From NCBI RefSeq assembly GCF_019649055.1, contig NW_026570223.1, positions 1,364,001 through 1,428,000 on the forward strand: a stretch of DNA of 64,000 nt. The letters run 5' to 3'. Of the stretch, positions 10,866 through 24,065 are shown one piece after another. The stretch is from Paramacrobiotus metropolitanus. Lineage: Eukaryota; Tardigrada; Eutardigrada; Parachela; Macrobiotidae. The position numbers and the translations under genes were made by a program. Position 1 is the first letter of the stretch. The number at the start of each line of letters is the position of its first letter. The notes beneath the pieces were generated by a model. The model did no database searches, was not told where the DNA came from, and saw only the letters and a list, made by a program, of their open reading frames with translations.

Positions 10866-13385
10866 CGGAGACGGAGGACGCAGCCGCTGTTGGGAATGCT
10901 GCGGTGTCGTTGTATGATTTTTCGCGTCCGCCCTACCTCACCCATGTGGCGGATGAATACGGGAAGGGAAAACCTGCAAATAATTTCCTTAAGGGCTGTA
11001 AATGGTAAGCAAAGTGCGGTCTGCGCCTTTTTTGATTGAGTTTAGATCGGCGCGATTAGAGTACTTCGTGGAAAGTTAGCGAGCCACAGTACTACGTTTT
11101 ACGCTACGATGTCTTGATGATAACAATATAAAGGTTTAAAAAGTGTACTTACAGTACTGAGCCAGTAGAACGCTACGCATGAGTAAGGTTTACAGGAATG
11201 CACGCAAAGGGAGCTGCTCAAGTCAAACTGAAAATCTTTTCCAATTTTTATGTGAAAGCGGAAGGGCGCAACTAATTGTTAATTGTAACTTGTAAGCTTT
11301 AAATTGTCTAGCTTATGTGAAACTGTGAAAGTAATCAATTTCTTTTTGCTTCTCTTGTCTGTCCGCTTTTTATGACGTCGTGTTTTTACGAGGTCCAGTT
11401 AAATTGCTGTAATGATCCTAGCGGAAGCTGTTCGGGTGGGGTTTTTTGCGTGCGATGCTTTTTCGTTTGTGTGGTTTATTGTAATTAATTTGTATCTGAT
11501 GTTCTTAACCGAGCATCTGCTGTTCTAACTGCTGAAAATTTTCACTGCTCATTCGAGTACGGTAGTGATGCCTCAAATTGATCTTATTTGATACAGTTTG
11601 CGTGTAAGTTTGTAACAGATTTTGACACATTTGATATATTGTACATACTGCATTTTGACTTTTGTAGTGTGTTACTATGAATTGCACAGCGTATTATTTT
11701 TTTATTAGGGCTCCCGACGGTTCGTGTGTGCTGACCAACTCCTCCGATTGTGTGCTGCGCATTTTTAACGCTCCCGACTTAAGCTCTTTACCCGCGGAAG
11801 CCCAGCCATGGACTTCGGCGTTGTGTGTGCGTGAAGTGGATTTAGTGTATGATTATGTGTGGTATCCCAAGATGAGCTCTCTCCACCCGGAAACGGCTTG
11901 TTTCATCACGACGGCCAAGACCGCTCCTGTACATTTATGGGACGCTTTTACGGGTGCACTGCGCGCTAGTTATATTGGAAAGATTATGCTGATGCGGTTA
12001 TTGCGGCGCATAGTGTAGGCGTGGATCCGAGCGGGGAAATCATTTATGCCGGATACAAGAATACGCTGAGATTATTCGATATTTCTTGTCCAGGTAACTG
12101 GTAATTCGCATAATAAGCTCGAAAGTATGTGGGAAAGTGCCTGCTTGTGCTGCATGAACTTCTTATCAGCTGAAGGAGTGAAGTTATCCCAGAATTTGAA
12201 ACTTTGAAATGGGTCGGCTGCTTTAATTCTCAACATGAAGCATTTTGTGTGTTTAAATCGACGTAAGAAATCATAGTCAGCACTATCGTATAAAACATTT
12301 GTGTTTGGTTTTTAACTTTGCATGACATTTCCTTGTAAAAGTTCATTTAGATGAATATTTACGTTAGTTGGCTACTTTGCTTGAACAGGTTCGTTTCTTA
12401 CATTAGCGTTAAAAATCAGCAAAACAATCTGCGTATTCTTATGGCATGTTTAGGTAAATGTTGTTGTGGTAGTTTTGTAGTAGTGTGGCTTTTAATTGGT
12501 ATCACCTTCAACGGAGTTGGTGAATAAATCGCAGCACAAATAAGCACTCGATGCAGTACGATTCTCTGTGAACATTCTTTATTTTAAATAGAGTATTCGT
12601 TCAAATATTTGAAAATAAAATATTTGTGTCTTGCTGTGTCTGTTCTATAACAGTTGATATGACATTGATATGAGTTTCGTTATTTCGATTTCCAGATAAA
12701 CTTATCGCTTTCTGTCGTATATTTTTACCGAATTACTGCGGCCTTTAATTGGTATTCTCTTGCCGCAGTGTGAAATCAAAATGTTTTTGTGGCAGGTGAT
12801 CAGTGTACAACCATCGGATTAAGCGCCAAACAATCCCAACAAGGCGGTATCATCTCCAGCATCGCCTTCGATTCGAGCGGCGTGGATCTCATCGCTCTGG
12901 GCTCTTACAACCGCACCATCGGGATCTACAGCGCCGACTGCGAAGTCATGAGCCTGCTGCAGTCCCACACCGGCGGCATCACCCAGCTGACCTTCTCCAG
13001 GGACGGACGCCGGCTGTACAGCGGCGCCCGCATGGATCCGTCCATCTTCTGCTGGGATCTGCGGATGGGGAAGGTGCTGCGAGAATTTCGACGGAATATC
13101 AATACCAATCAGCGGGTGACGTTCGACATGGATCCCAGTGAGACGTTCCTGGTCTCTGGGATGCAGAACGGCGTCCTGGGGGTGTGGGAGTTGCAGGGGG
13201 AGAAAGCCTGGACGTTTCCCGTGCATGCTGATATGGTTAACGGGGTCAGCTGGCATCCTGCCTGGCCGGTACTGGTCACGGCGTCCGGACAGCGGCATCT
13301 GACGGAAATGGACGATGATGACAGCGGGGATGTTATCGCTCAAGGAACGCAGGATAATACGCTCAAGTTGTGGTATGTTGGTTGA
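10862..13385 (+). CDS. WRAP53: WRAP53/TCAB1-like WD-repeat protein, 3 exons, apparent 2-nt frameshift
   Basis: TCAB1 binds the CAB box of scaRNAs and telomerase RNA and delivers them to Cajal bodies. Exons are 10862-11004, 11709-12093 and 12796-13385, with correct GT-AG junctions. Landmarks: YDFSRPPYL and NNFLKGCKW|APDGSCVLTNSSD, YDYVWYPKMSS, HLWDAFTGALRAS, then QGGIISSIAF, GGITQLTF, NTNQRVTFDMDPS, VSGMQNG, and LVTASGQR near the end, closing with LKLWYVG. All match the human protein in order. The N-terminal disordered region is much shorter than in vertebrates. At 11971-11976 (TATATT) the frame breaks after RAS. Removing two bases would join it to WKDYADAVIAAHS, and the summed exon length is two above a multiple of three. 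With that change it would be about 371 aa. Confidence 0.85.
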
Positions 13386-14398
13386 GTGAGAGAAAGAATG
13401 CCTTTTGCATCATTTGTGAGTGTGAATAGCTGCAGTGATATGTAAGTGTTTGTTAAAAACAGTTTTACTGGTTTATTGTTGCTGTGCGCAGTGCAGCTGT
13501 TTGTATACTTAATCCAAAGTGGTTGTAAACGAGTGTGATGAAATGTCTTCCCCTTGTTTTTGTGCAAGATATGGCGGGTGCTGCCTTTCATCGATTTATT
13601 TTGCCTGATGGCGTTAAAACTGGATATCTTGAACTCAATAGCTGCAGGTAATAATATACTGCAAGGAGTAGTATAAGTAAATTTTACTCATAAAATTACG
13701 CGAATATAAGAGGAATGTGAAATTTTCAAAATTAATCAGCAGCTTTCTTAGTTTTGTTCAATACGAACAGATAATAGGAACGCTAACTCTTTGTAAGTTA
13801 TATGGACGCGGCTTTTTTCGGTCATCCCCAAATCACGGAGCAGTTCATTGCGCCGTGAATTGTAAGCCTTTTTCTGCGTACAAATCTACAGCTGTTAGAG
13901 GAATTGGCGTGACTACTGTACTTCTATACATGCAGTTTTTTCTTTATCGATTCTCGCAACCTACTGGTGTGTTGGGCTACCTTCTGAAAACTAAAATTAT
14001 GTCTGCTGCAAATGCTTGGAAGTACGATCGTAATCTTACCTACCGTCCGACCACACTGATGCAGATTTAATTTTTTATATCAAGTATGTGATCTTTTTCC
14101 GGTAATAGGAGGAGTGCATTAATTATTTTACCGTACTAAAATTCCAGTACGAAGTAAACGCAGTCTGTTAAATGGAAATCTGATTATCGCCTTTATGGGC
14201 CATAGTCCAGAAGTAACGAAACACCTACTGTATGTAGTATATATACAGTACGATATATGCCGCTGCGACACCGGTTGTGCACGTATTTTAATCTGCTTTG
14301 TGCTTCTGCGCGGGTCTGCGTTAATTAACGGATAAGCGTTTCGGTGGATAAATTTCTGGATTACGAAAACGTAGTGCTTTACATACACCTGTACAACT
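13386..14398. other. Intergenic, nothing firmly recognised
   Basis: A 117-codon open frame at 13717-14070 has no recognisable similarity and low-complexity flanks. A TATATATA run near 14236 lies about 160 bp upstream of the defensin ATG. Nothing else is supported. Confidence 0.35.
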
Positions 14399-14701
14399 AT
14401 GCAGGCCTTAATTTTGGTATCTTTCGCGGTGTGCTTAATAGCAGTGGTTAATGGCTATCCTTATTATTTTGGAGAAAACGCAGCTGCCGACGAGGTGTCA
14501 GTCCAGCGTTACCGGCGCAGTGCTCTGCATGATCTGTGTGATCCCCAACTGAATTCCGCGGATGCTTGCAACAGAATGTGCACGCGGAATAGGTTTGGCC
14601 CGGGTAGTTGTCGTGGAACATCTTCCAAATGCTATTGCCAGATACTGGATATTGTTCGCGGCATTAATAACGACCTGGATGATTTAAATAATAGTCTGTG
14701 A
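14399..14701 (+). CDS. Secreted invertebrate defensin (CS-alpha-beta peptide precursor)
   Basis: A 100-aa single-exon precursor. Residues 1-19 form a typical signal peptide (MQALILVSFAVCLIAVVNG). A short pro-region follows, ending in the dibasic site RYRR at about residue 40. The mature part has six cysteines spaced C-x9-C-x3-C-x9-C-x6-C-x1-C, the CxxxC...CxC framework of invertebrate defensins (three disulfides, one helix packed on a beta hairpin). Such peptides are released into haemolymph or onto epithelia and act on bacterial membranes or lipid II. Unlike most insect defensins, it has an acidic, helical-looking tail of about 20 residues after the last cysteine (LDIVRGINNDLDDLNN). An AATAAA lies about 110 bp after the stop. 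The fold assignment is firm; activity is inferred. Confidence 0.8.
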   Translation: MQALILVSFAVCLIAVVNGYPYYFGENAAADEVSVQRYRRSALHDLCDPQLNSADACNRMCTRNRFGPGSCRGTSSKCYCQILDIVRGINNDLDDLNNSL

Positions 14702-15865
14702 ATATTTCCGCATTAAAAGTTGGCCTTCGAGTTTTTCTTGAAAGGTTCTCACTCTGAAGTGTTGTCTGTGTTGCAGTAAGCTGTTCGCGGTAAACCGCAG
14801 ATTACAGTAAATAAATCAGAAATATAGAACTCGTATTTTTTCCGCTACGTGCCTACAGTGCAGTCACTTTGGCTGTATATGCGCTTATTGGTCTGCCAGA
14901 TGATTCATCATTTGATTACTCGTATTATTATACTTGCTAAAAAAACTGCGATCGCTGATATGAAGTGTGGAATCAAAATATGGAATTAAAAGCCATTCAA
15001 GCATTTGTATTTTTATAAAACGAATTTGCAAACGCCTTGTTGCTATATTGACAGGCATCGTACGATTCTACGCGTAGAATCATTAGAATGATGGCGCTTG
15101 CAGCACAGATGGGAATGTGGTCATGGCTCATGAATAGCAAACCAGTGAATATATAAAAATGCACTTCTGGAAATTTTTCAGAAAAAAAATGATAAGAATA
15201 GCTGTTGTTGCTGCGTGACCGTCACACGGTTTCTGCAGCATGCACTTTCATAATTACTAATATTATTAAGTATGTGTAACATTAATCTACAACCTACCGG
15301 GCTGGAAAATAAGTTTTTACTCGTACTGTCGCACATTACGCTTAAGAATAACTGAATAAGTACAGTAAGTACTGTAATTAAAAATGAATAGTATGCTCCA
15401 TTATAGGCGTTCATTATTTATTCTGTATTTTGGCTTTTCTAGTTGCATTGGATTACTAGATTTAACCTGAAAATCCAGTTTTCAAGGCTTACATTCCAGT
15501 AACGGCAGTGTAAAAAAAAGATGTGTACTTGAATTTAACTGGCTGTTTTAGCGCAATTGTTAATATATTATAACAGGCAGTTTGTATAATTACATGCTGT
15601 ACATATTTACTGAGCCTTTGTTATTTTATTTATTGGGGAACAGGCATAAATTGTGGATAGCTTAATTATAATTGCATTAAATTTCTTTAGCAAAGTACGA
15701 GTATGTTTATAACACTTGTAAATGTGCAGTGTAAACGCATGAAATCAGCAGACAGATTTTGCGTAATTGATTAATGTTCGTATCATGGCGTCGTTTGCGA
15801 CTGTAATTTGCTTCCTGTAATTTTTTCGTAAGCCAAGACAATTTATAACAAACCGCCCTTCTCAC
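14702..15865. other. Intergenic, nothing recognised
   Basis: AT-rich sequence holding the defensin 3' UTR and the DRC7 upstream region. Open frames on both strands are short and unrecognised. Several ACGAGTA/TACTCGT words occur (for example near 14920, 15317 and 15700). Confidence 0.35.
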
Positions 15866-18800
15866 ATGGATCCCCGGCAGTCCAGCGATAAACAGACTGT
15901 GGCAGGTCATTCGGACAGCCGCAAGAAATTTGTTGACCTGGTCAGTAATGACGTCAGTGATCAGCCAAGCGACGCCCACCAGTCTGTCACTATCGACCAG
16001 CTGGGCATGCTGGATGCGGCGGATCTCCAGGATCCGTATCTGAAGGAACTCCTCGATGTTCTGGATCGTGTGGAGAATGAAGGTACATGTCCGTAGACAA
16101 ACAAATTTTTTGCGCGAAACAGCACATCTATATGCTGCTGGCTAATGTATGCAAGTTCTGAGTATTTATATTGTTTTTATTTTAAAAAAACTTAACAGTT
16201 CCTTATTTTAAGTTGCTTGTTGAAGTTTTTTTTTGTCGCGTGGTATTTATCAACAATCGCTTTGCTTTTTTTTCGTATTGAGTGGTGATTTTGGTAGTGT
16301 AACGGTTTGTTTCCCTTTGGGTTCTTTGACGATTATGGTATTAATTGGTGCTGGTATTAATAATCCATACAAAATCCGCTAGCTTTTGTAACATTTTCTG
16401 ATATCCATGTTTTTACTGTTGGGATTAATCTTCTGTTAACAAGTACCCGCGAATTGAAATGGTGTTATTTTTTATGCTACATGTAATTTCATCTCTTATG
16501 GTTAGGTCTATCCTGTGCTAGAATTGTAAATTTGACATACCGGTACTTTCGGTCCGATAAATTGATCGATGAAATTTTGAATTTGCAACATGCGAAAGCA
16601 ATATATTTCGTTTTCTAAAATTCTCAAGGTGAACCATATTTGGAGAAATTGATCGTGCAAGCGGGACTAGAACTTTCGTCGCCGTCTGAGGCTGAAAGCG
16701 ATAAGAAGCGGCAGAAAGATGACAAATACTCCCGCTTGCGGCTGGCCCGATCGAAAGGTCACGTCCGCAAAGATTCGCCCCGGCAGACCAAACTGGGCCG
16801 TGTCCAGCCGGCATCCGAGGATAACTATCGGGGACTGTATGGGACGTATGAGGAGGCCGGGGGCACGATCTCGCCCGAAGAAACACCCACCGATTCATCC
16901 ACAACGTCCACGGAGAGCTTAGTGGAAAGCTTGGCTGAAATGATTGCCAAAGGTATTCGATATTAGTGAGGAGGAAACAGTTTTTGTACGTTCTTGATTT
17001 CTACTCTGATATATTGTGCATTAATTAACTGAAGAATCGGATACCACAGCTGGTATCAGTAAACTTTTGAAAATCAGCTAAAAAATAATCGTCAACGCTA
17101 CGGCGTTAAATGCCGTTAATCGACGTACAACCCATAATTATGGGATACCATATATTATGGGATACCATGGGATACCATGCCATAAGTTGCAGTACGAGTA
17201 CCGAACAAAAATTTTTGAAAAGAATGGTTGAATTATTTGAGCTATTACTCATCGTTGTGCAGTACATCAAGTCTCGGGACGGTTACGCGGCGGCGAGATT
17301 TAACCCTTATTCTACGAGCACATGACTTTTGGTACTTCGCATGGGGCCTTAAGTTTTCCCCTCATGCAGCACGGGAAACTTTGTTTTCCCCGCACATGTG
17401 CCGCTTAGTCGCTTACACGCTTAAAGCTGACTGCAGTTTAAAGCCGCGTGCGCTGCGGCAACACGTTTGCCTTCATCTGAGTTGCGCAACTGGATATGCC
17501 GAGTTGGCCAGAAACCGGTTTTTTAGCTGCAGCCAACTTTAGGCTGCATTCGTGTAAGCGACTAAGCGGCACATATGCGGGGGAAAACGAAATTTCCCGT
17601 ACTATATGAGGGGAAAACTTAAGGCCCCATGCGAAGTACAAGGTTTACTTCTGTTTCGTTAGTCAGTTGATGGGCATTTCATTTACCTAATGAAATTGCA
17701 ATATAATATGTTTTAAAACCTACGAGTACACTTTTCACTAGAATAATACTGCGTATTTGTTTGCACGTAATTTTGTAAAGATAAACATTTATATTTTATC
17801 TGGAGTTTGTGTTCTATTTAATTTTATTTTTTTGGTTTTTCGTAGTTTCTTTCGTTTTTCAAATCTTTTCTACCTTAGGTGAGCCGCCGATCGTAAAGCC
17901 CGATGCGGAGTTAACCACGTACGGCACCCGCATCATTCCCTACGGTTCCTTCGTCGGAGGCGAGACAGATGCCGGTCTGACCAAACCCACCAAATCCGAC
18001 GCCCTCCTGCGTTCCACCAAGCCCGGTGATGCACTGGATCTCGATGACGAAGAGACGGAAGCCGCTCACGAGGCGGAGTGCGTCGAAGTAGACTCGACGC
18101 CCAGCGTCACCTCTATCCAGGAGTCGGAGGATTATTACGATGAAGGGAAGTTGGGAGTGGAGGATGCCGGGGAGACCGCGCCGGAAATGGTGCTGGTGGC
18201 GCCGTCGGATGACGAGGATCTGCCGCCGCCGCCGCATTATTATGAGTATACGCAGAAGGAGAGTCAGTGCCTGGCCATCGTCAGTAACTTTCGACGACAA
18301 TTTACCGACGCCTATCCCGACCGGAAGCCGCTGTTTTTGACGCCTGTTAATGTAAGCTAAACCAGCAGGTAAGCGAGGAAACGAAAAATTATAGACGTTG
18401 TGTTCAGAAATATCATTGTATTACTCGAAAAATGTTAGTAGATTGTGTCGTTACAGCAGTAATAACAGGAAAGTGCACCGCTGTTGGCTTGCACTAAAAG
18501 GCCGAAGCGAAGCGGGAAACCAAGTTTAACAAACTGTTTTAAAAATATTTTTTTATATTTAAAAAAGATTTTTTCTTTTATTTTTATTATTTTTTGGTGT
18601 GCTCTTCCATATTTTATTTAAAATTGTAAATGCGTGACTGACATGACCGATGTGACCGAAAAATTTTTGGTTTCGTGGAAATCGACCTTCGCTTAGCTTC
18701 GCTCGATTAGATTTTTAAAACGTTCTTGAAGCGCTGAAGGAAATTACGATTTTATTTGTTCAGAGAGAAAAATATATTTTTTTACGCGTCTTTGAAAAAA

Positions 18801-21800
18801 CTTATTGCAAGAACTAAGCACCTAATACGAGCCATTGAAATTGTTTTCTAAGCTGGCGTACAACATTTGGTCCTTATTATGCTTTTTGCCGTTATACTAC
18901 AATTCTTGCCAGTATACAGACACATTTTCGATTCATTCATAACGTACGTTACAATGCAGTGGTCACTGATCCGCAGTTCAAGAATTCCGCTTACAGGAAG
19001 TTGGCGTACCGCGATTTGTCTGCACAACCATCCGTCCGACCATATTCAGTTATCACGATCTCTTCCAATGGGATGGTGAGTTTCCCACAATAATTATTTT
19101 AATATCGTTTCACTAATACTAATAGCAAAAAGCAATTTATGCTTAGATTTTTGCTGATTTGTCTTTTGTTTAGCTATTCTTACTGGGCGTGCATTACTAC
19201 CGACCAGACGTTGAAGTCCCGTTTAGCGGGTTGTCTGCTCCTGATGTAATAATAATAATAATAAGGAGTTTGTGTATTGTTAATTGTTCGTAGCATTTTC
19301 GTCTTTTTATTGTGGTTTCCTTTCTGGTGAATTTTGTTTGTCCGCAGTGATAGCGGTCATCTTGTAGGGATTGCCAGATTTTTCGCCTACCAGCTGGAAT
19401 ACATCTTCCTCAACCCGCCCGATATTCCGCCGACCGTCGTCATGTCCCCGAGTTTTGTGTTGCGGGAGCGACAAGGCAACTGTTTCGACTACTGCTTCCT
19501 ACTGGCGTCGGTACTGATCGGTGTGGGCTACGACGCGTACATCGTCGTCGGTTACGCCAGCGCAGCTATCTGTACCGGCGACGAGAGCCACCGGGTGTGT
19601 CCCTGTGTACCACAGGAACCGCTGCCCACGATCATTCCGCAGTACGAACAGGATTTTGATTTTGCTGATCTGCATTCGGAAATTGCCTGTGAAGTGTTTA
19701 AGGATACGATCAACCGGCAGAGAGCGGCGCGCATTAAGGAGCGCAATGCCAACATTAAAGGTTACAAAGATTTTGACGTTGCTTGTAGTGTAGTGGCTGT
19801 TAGTACAAGTCAATGCTCTTTGCAAATACACTGCAGTAAATAAGTGGCAGTTGCGATACCCTGTTGAATTAATTTTTTTCTGCTGTATATTTTATTTTAT
19901 GATAATGAATTAGTAACATTGTTTTGAAATACTATAGTACCTAATAAATTATGATCCTTATTCAAAATAGTTTTTTGTGATACCATAATAATTAAACTTT
20001 GTGATACTGAATGCATACCAATTTGTGTGATGCTATAGTTGATGGTTTTTTATGCTGGACTATTAATCGAATATAGGCCTCGCGGAGTTGTTGGCCAACG
20101 AGAAAGAACGCGCCGGTCCGCAGCCCGACGTGGACAACGAGGAGAATCCAGAGACGGATCCGTATTTCCACCGGCGCGTCCACGCCTGGATCGTGATTGT
20201 TCCCGGGAAGCGTGACATTGCCGATGCGTTCTTCATTGAACCGCTGACCGGCACCGCCTTCCCGGCCACCCACTCGGAATTCTACGACATTGAGAGCATC
20301 TTCAATCACCGTCAGTACTATGTCAACATGCAACCGCGGCCGACGGGGGAACAGCTACTCAGCTGGGATGTCAGCGATATCCAGAAATGGGAGCCGGTGT
20401 TCCGGGAGACAGCAGCCGACGCCGGAAAGGGGTCCGCTAGTATTGTAAGTCGCATTTCTTTATAAACCCAGATGTGGTACGGAAACATAGTGTCACTTTG
20501 TGCTACAATGCTAGTGCGAAAACTTACCGAGGAAAAGCTTCCGTTCAAAATAAAACCACCTCGGTGTTTGCTATTTGAATAAAAATTTGAGACTTTTCCT
20601 ATGGAAGACATTCATAAAAAACTTACTAAATCAGTAGTCCAAAACTAGTATTAATTATTTATCTTCAGCGTGCTTGATTTTGGGTAGACGTCTGAGTGCT
20701 TTAGCCATTGCACTACGCAGCAACGCATCGGAAGTACAGGCACGTAATTAGGAGAAAAGATACGGTTTACACTTTGCCACGTGTTAAACAACTTAAACTG
20801 CATGATAACGTTAAAGATGCTGGCTGCTTTAATTCTACAAAACTTAATCTGATTTTTTAAGCCGTACTCGTGGTGCCGGGTTGTAACCATGAGCATCGTG
20901 AAATAAAGCACTGGTGTACATAAATAACATAATTATAATTGTAAATGTTGTCAGATTCATAATAGATTATCAGGACATGCGTTGCAGACTGATGGGACCA
21001 CGGATTCCGAAGACTTATTGGCCACAGTGGGATGTAAACTTTTCGCCGAAGACATCCAGGGCGCTCCGTCGCAGTGCCAGGTGGCAGCATGGCCGTTTCG
21101 CGGTTTCGAGATGCCGCGACCGTGGAGTGAGCCGCTAGTGATTTCTCGGCGACGATATTTACGGTATTGTAAGAATGGATACCGTCTGCATCGCTACCTG
21201 AAATGCGATATGGAATATTATCATCAGTACGAACGGAAAGATGGACTGGTCAATAAGTTTATCATCTTCAGCAACCGCAAGAAAACGGTACGATACTGCC
21301 GGCTAATTTTAATGCCGGCTGATTTTTTATTGTTACTATCAAGAACTTACTATAGGTAGTTATATAGGTAGTATATCAAGAACTTACTTACTTACCTCAC
21401 ACTATAGTAAGTACTTGTTACTATCAAAACTTAACTTCTTTGTTGCAATTGAGAAGTTTAAGGGTAGCACATTGATTTTTTCCTTAGCATTTTGCTATTT
21501 ATTTTTGTGCTTCGGACATTGTAGACCAAGTATCATAAACTTTAATTGTTATATTTTATTTTTGACTTGACGCTTGCATGCATACACCGTGGATTTAGAT
21601 AAAAATAAAAGTAAAATTAAAATGTAAAGTAAAAAGATCTGCGTGTTAAAACTGCGTTATTATAATTTAATTTACGCAGGGGAACTATTTTATTCCGTAT
21701 AGCACATTATGGAAGTAAAGGAATTGTACGAAAACCGGCGTGACCGTCTGAAATATCGTAAACACACGATCCGCGACGGTATACTCCGGGAATACTTTGC

Positions 21801-24065
21801 ACCCGGCCACACCAAAGCCATCCGCATGCACGACGTCCAAATCCACTCGGAAAAACCGCCAAAATTCAGTGAACTGTACCGGTCCATTAACACCTATGAC
21901 GTCCACGAGAACACCCTCCGCATGATGACCTATTACCACCAGTACCGTAACGACGGCCTGGAACGTCTGGAACAACGCTCCGACGGCATCCACTGGTTTT
22001 ACCGGGGTCGTCGGGATCGTCTGGTGGAGCGTTATATCAGCTACGGCACCCAAATTGACCGTTCGTACGCCGTGGAAGCATTGAAGTGCAAAGGGGATCA
22101 GCGTCCGGTGGCGGTGGTGCGGGAGAAGTTTGACCGGGATCCGCAGTGTCAGGATCCGGATGTGGATATCTATATTCGGGAGTATCATGTCGGGGAGAAT
22201 AAGCTGTTGCTGGTGTTTCAGCCGGGGAAAGATCTGGTGACCAGTACACAGCGCCGGTTTATTCTGCCGGATTTTAGTGAGACGCCGCAAGCCGGGTCGG
22301 AGTTGCCGGCGGGATATCTGCGGATGAACGAGGATGTTATGATGGGTTAGTAAGTTAGTACCTATGATAGTACGCCTACACCTTGTTATATCAAATTTTT
22401 TAATTTTTTTTAACGGTTCAGCGCAAGAATGCAAAAGCTTGGCCATATGTAGAGGAATACAGCTTAAAACAGTTTTTAATATTTCTGTCGCAGGTTCTTG
22501 CTGCAATAAAGAATCCAAAACTGAGAGTACTTACTCGTATACGTAAGCCGTATAAACGCAAATTCAAAGCATTTATAACGTGCACCTGTATGCCATGTTT
22601 TAAAATACTTACTGCATTGTTTTTTCTTCTGGCCATTGTAAGCAAGTAAATTATTCTATAACAAATACGAGTATAGATATAATGTACTCTGTTACTGTAG
22701 AGTCGATTTTGTGCTGTAAAAATTAAATTGTAATTAAATTGTGATCTCTTTTGTTTTCTTATTTAAATGCCGTAAATGAGTAATACTTGTTAAGTTATGG
22801 CGATATCTCAAAGCACTGTTAAAAGTGGCTGCCCATTATTGTGGCAGCTGATCTTCTACGTTTGTCTACAACCTCGTGCAGGTTTCTCCTGATCGTTGTA
22901 GACGTTAAGCTGATTAAACAACAAAGTAATATTTATATATATTTTCATAATACACGATTGTGATTGCTTTTCCTTTGGATTGATTTGAAACTGTAGTGAA
23001 GAGGCGCGCTGCTCTGCGTTATTGCCATTGCAGTTTATGCACGATTTGAGTTTAACTCTTTTAATTCAAACCTACCGTAATTTTTTTGTACACATACAGA
23101 GTTCAAGCGTCAAAAATAGATAGACAGATTCAAGCGACAAATATATTTTAATGATATTACTTTCTGCTCGAATGGAAAACATGATACAGTAACCATACGT
23201 TTTTGCAGCTGTTTTCCGTGACCAGCTGAAGGAAGAGAAACGTGTACCTATCGATATCTGGGACGAAATGGTCCACCATTACAAGCAATCCCTCAACGCC
23301 ATCATCAGCGTGCGCCGGTCCGAGGACGACTTCCACGACGAGATCAATCAGCGTATTGAAGAGGAACAAGACCCGGCATTGTGGCACTCCATCTACGACA
23401 TTGAGCGGCACCCGCGGGCCGCCGCCGTCCTACGCAAAACCGAACAAGCCTCCATCGCGCCGCAGCCGAAGAAAGAAGAATCCCAACCCACCTTCGACCC
23501 GACAACCTTCGACTGGGCGGCGCCCTACATGGCCGCTTACGGCGACAACCAGATCGCTTCCGTGGACGACGCACTGGCCATCCGCCAAGCGGTACTCGAA
23601 GACATCAAAGAGCGTCTCCTCTACACCGCCAACTCGTTGCAAAAGAATCATGAAGATGAATTTCATAAACTGCAGATCCTAAACGAGAAATTCCGCAAAG
23701 CCCAGGTCACCGGCGAAGTGACCCCGAAAGAGTACACTCTATATGAGAACGAGAAGAGTGCCATCCAGTTCCGGATGCATCTGCTGGAGCGCCGGCAGGA
23801 GTTGCTGCAGTACCATGGACCGGCCAAGTTGAAGCGGGCCAATGAGTGGTTGCTGCGCGATCCGCGTTTTGCGGACTGGTTGCGGGGCATGCATCTGGAG
23901 ACACGCGAGCAGGTGATTGATGGGGATCTGCGGGGGAAGGGGAAGGGTACCGGAAAGGGGAAGAAGGAGTGGAAGGTGGATTCGGATGAAGGCGAGGTGG
24001 AGGTGCAGTCCTGGGAGGGGACGAAGGATGGTGGGCGCAGCTCTAGTATGGGTCACAAACGATGA
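15866..24065 (+). CDS. DRC7: Dynein regulatory complex subunit 7 (DRC7/CCDC135, lobo orthologue), 9 exons
   Basis: DRC7 is part of the nexin-dynein regulatory complex of motile axonemes and is needed for sperm and ciliary motility. Exons: 15866-16082, 16629-16952, 17879-18351, 18997-19075, 19368-19760, 20077-20444, 20988-21287, 21703-22345 and 23209-24065. All junctions are GT-AG, phases agree, and the product is 1,217 aa (human about 874). Conserved blocks in order: FRRQFTDAYPDRKPLFLTP, a transglutaminase-like region with RERQGNCFDYCFLLASVLIGVGYDAY and SHRVCPCVP, HAWIVIVPGKRDIADAFFIEPLTG, HIMEVKELYENRRDRL, a GLERLEQR..RRDRLVERYISYG segment, and a C-terminal coiled-coil ending LLRDPRFADWLRG. 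The first 350 residues are acidic and Ser/Thr-rich with no counterpart I recognise, and a Lys/Gly-rich tail extends the C-terminus. The exon 5 acceptor (19367) was chosen because it preserves frame and alignment; the stronger-looking upstream AG does not. Confidence 0.9.
17142..17178. repeat. Short GGGATACCAT repeats
   Basis: Three copies of GGGATACCAT at 17142-17151, 17159-17168 and 17169-17178, inside DRC7 intron 2 (16953-17878). A minor tandem-like repeat of no evident function. Confidence 0.6.
17332..17639. mobile_element. Foldback/MITE-like inverted-repeat element in DRC7 intron 2
   Basis: The left arm (about 17332-17418) and right arm (about 17553-17639) are inverted copies over roughly 85-90 bp with a few mismatches. 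Each begins GTACTTCGCATGGGGCC at the outer end and runs inward to GCTTAGTCGCTTACAC. About 130 bp of unrelated sequence separates the arms. No coding capacity is seen. I could not identify a convincing target-site duplication, so the superfamily is unassigned. Confidence 0.7.

Noticed and set aside
12819-13343. 174-codon antisense ORF over WRAP53 exon 3
   Set aside because: Shadow of a GC-rich, well-conserved WD-repeat exon.
13571-13647. Extra last exon of WRAP53
   Set aside because: Splicing from the GTATGT after LKLW would create a stop at the junction, and the WYVG ending already matches the family's WWCG.
19245-19264. TAA microsatellite
   Set aside because: Short simple repeat in a DRC7 intron, of no evident significance.
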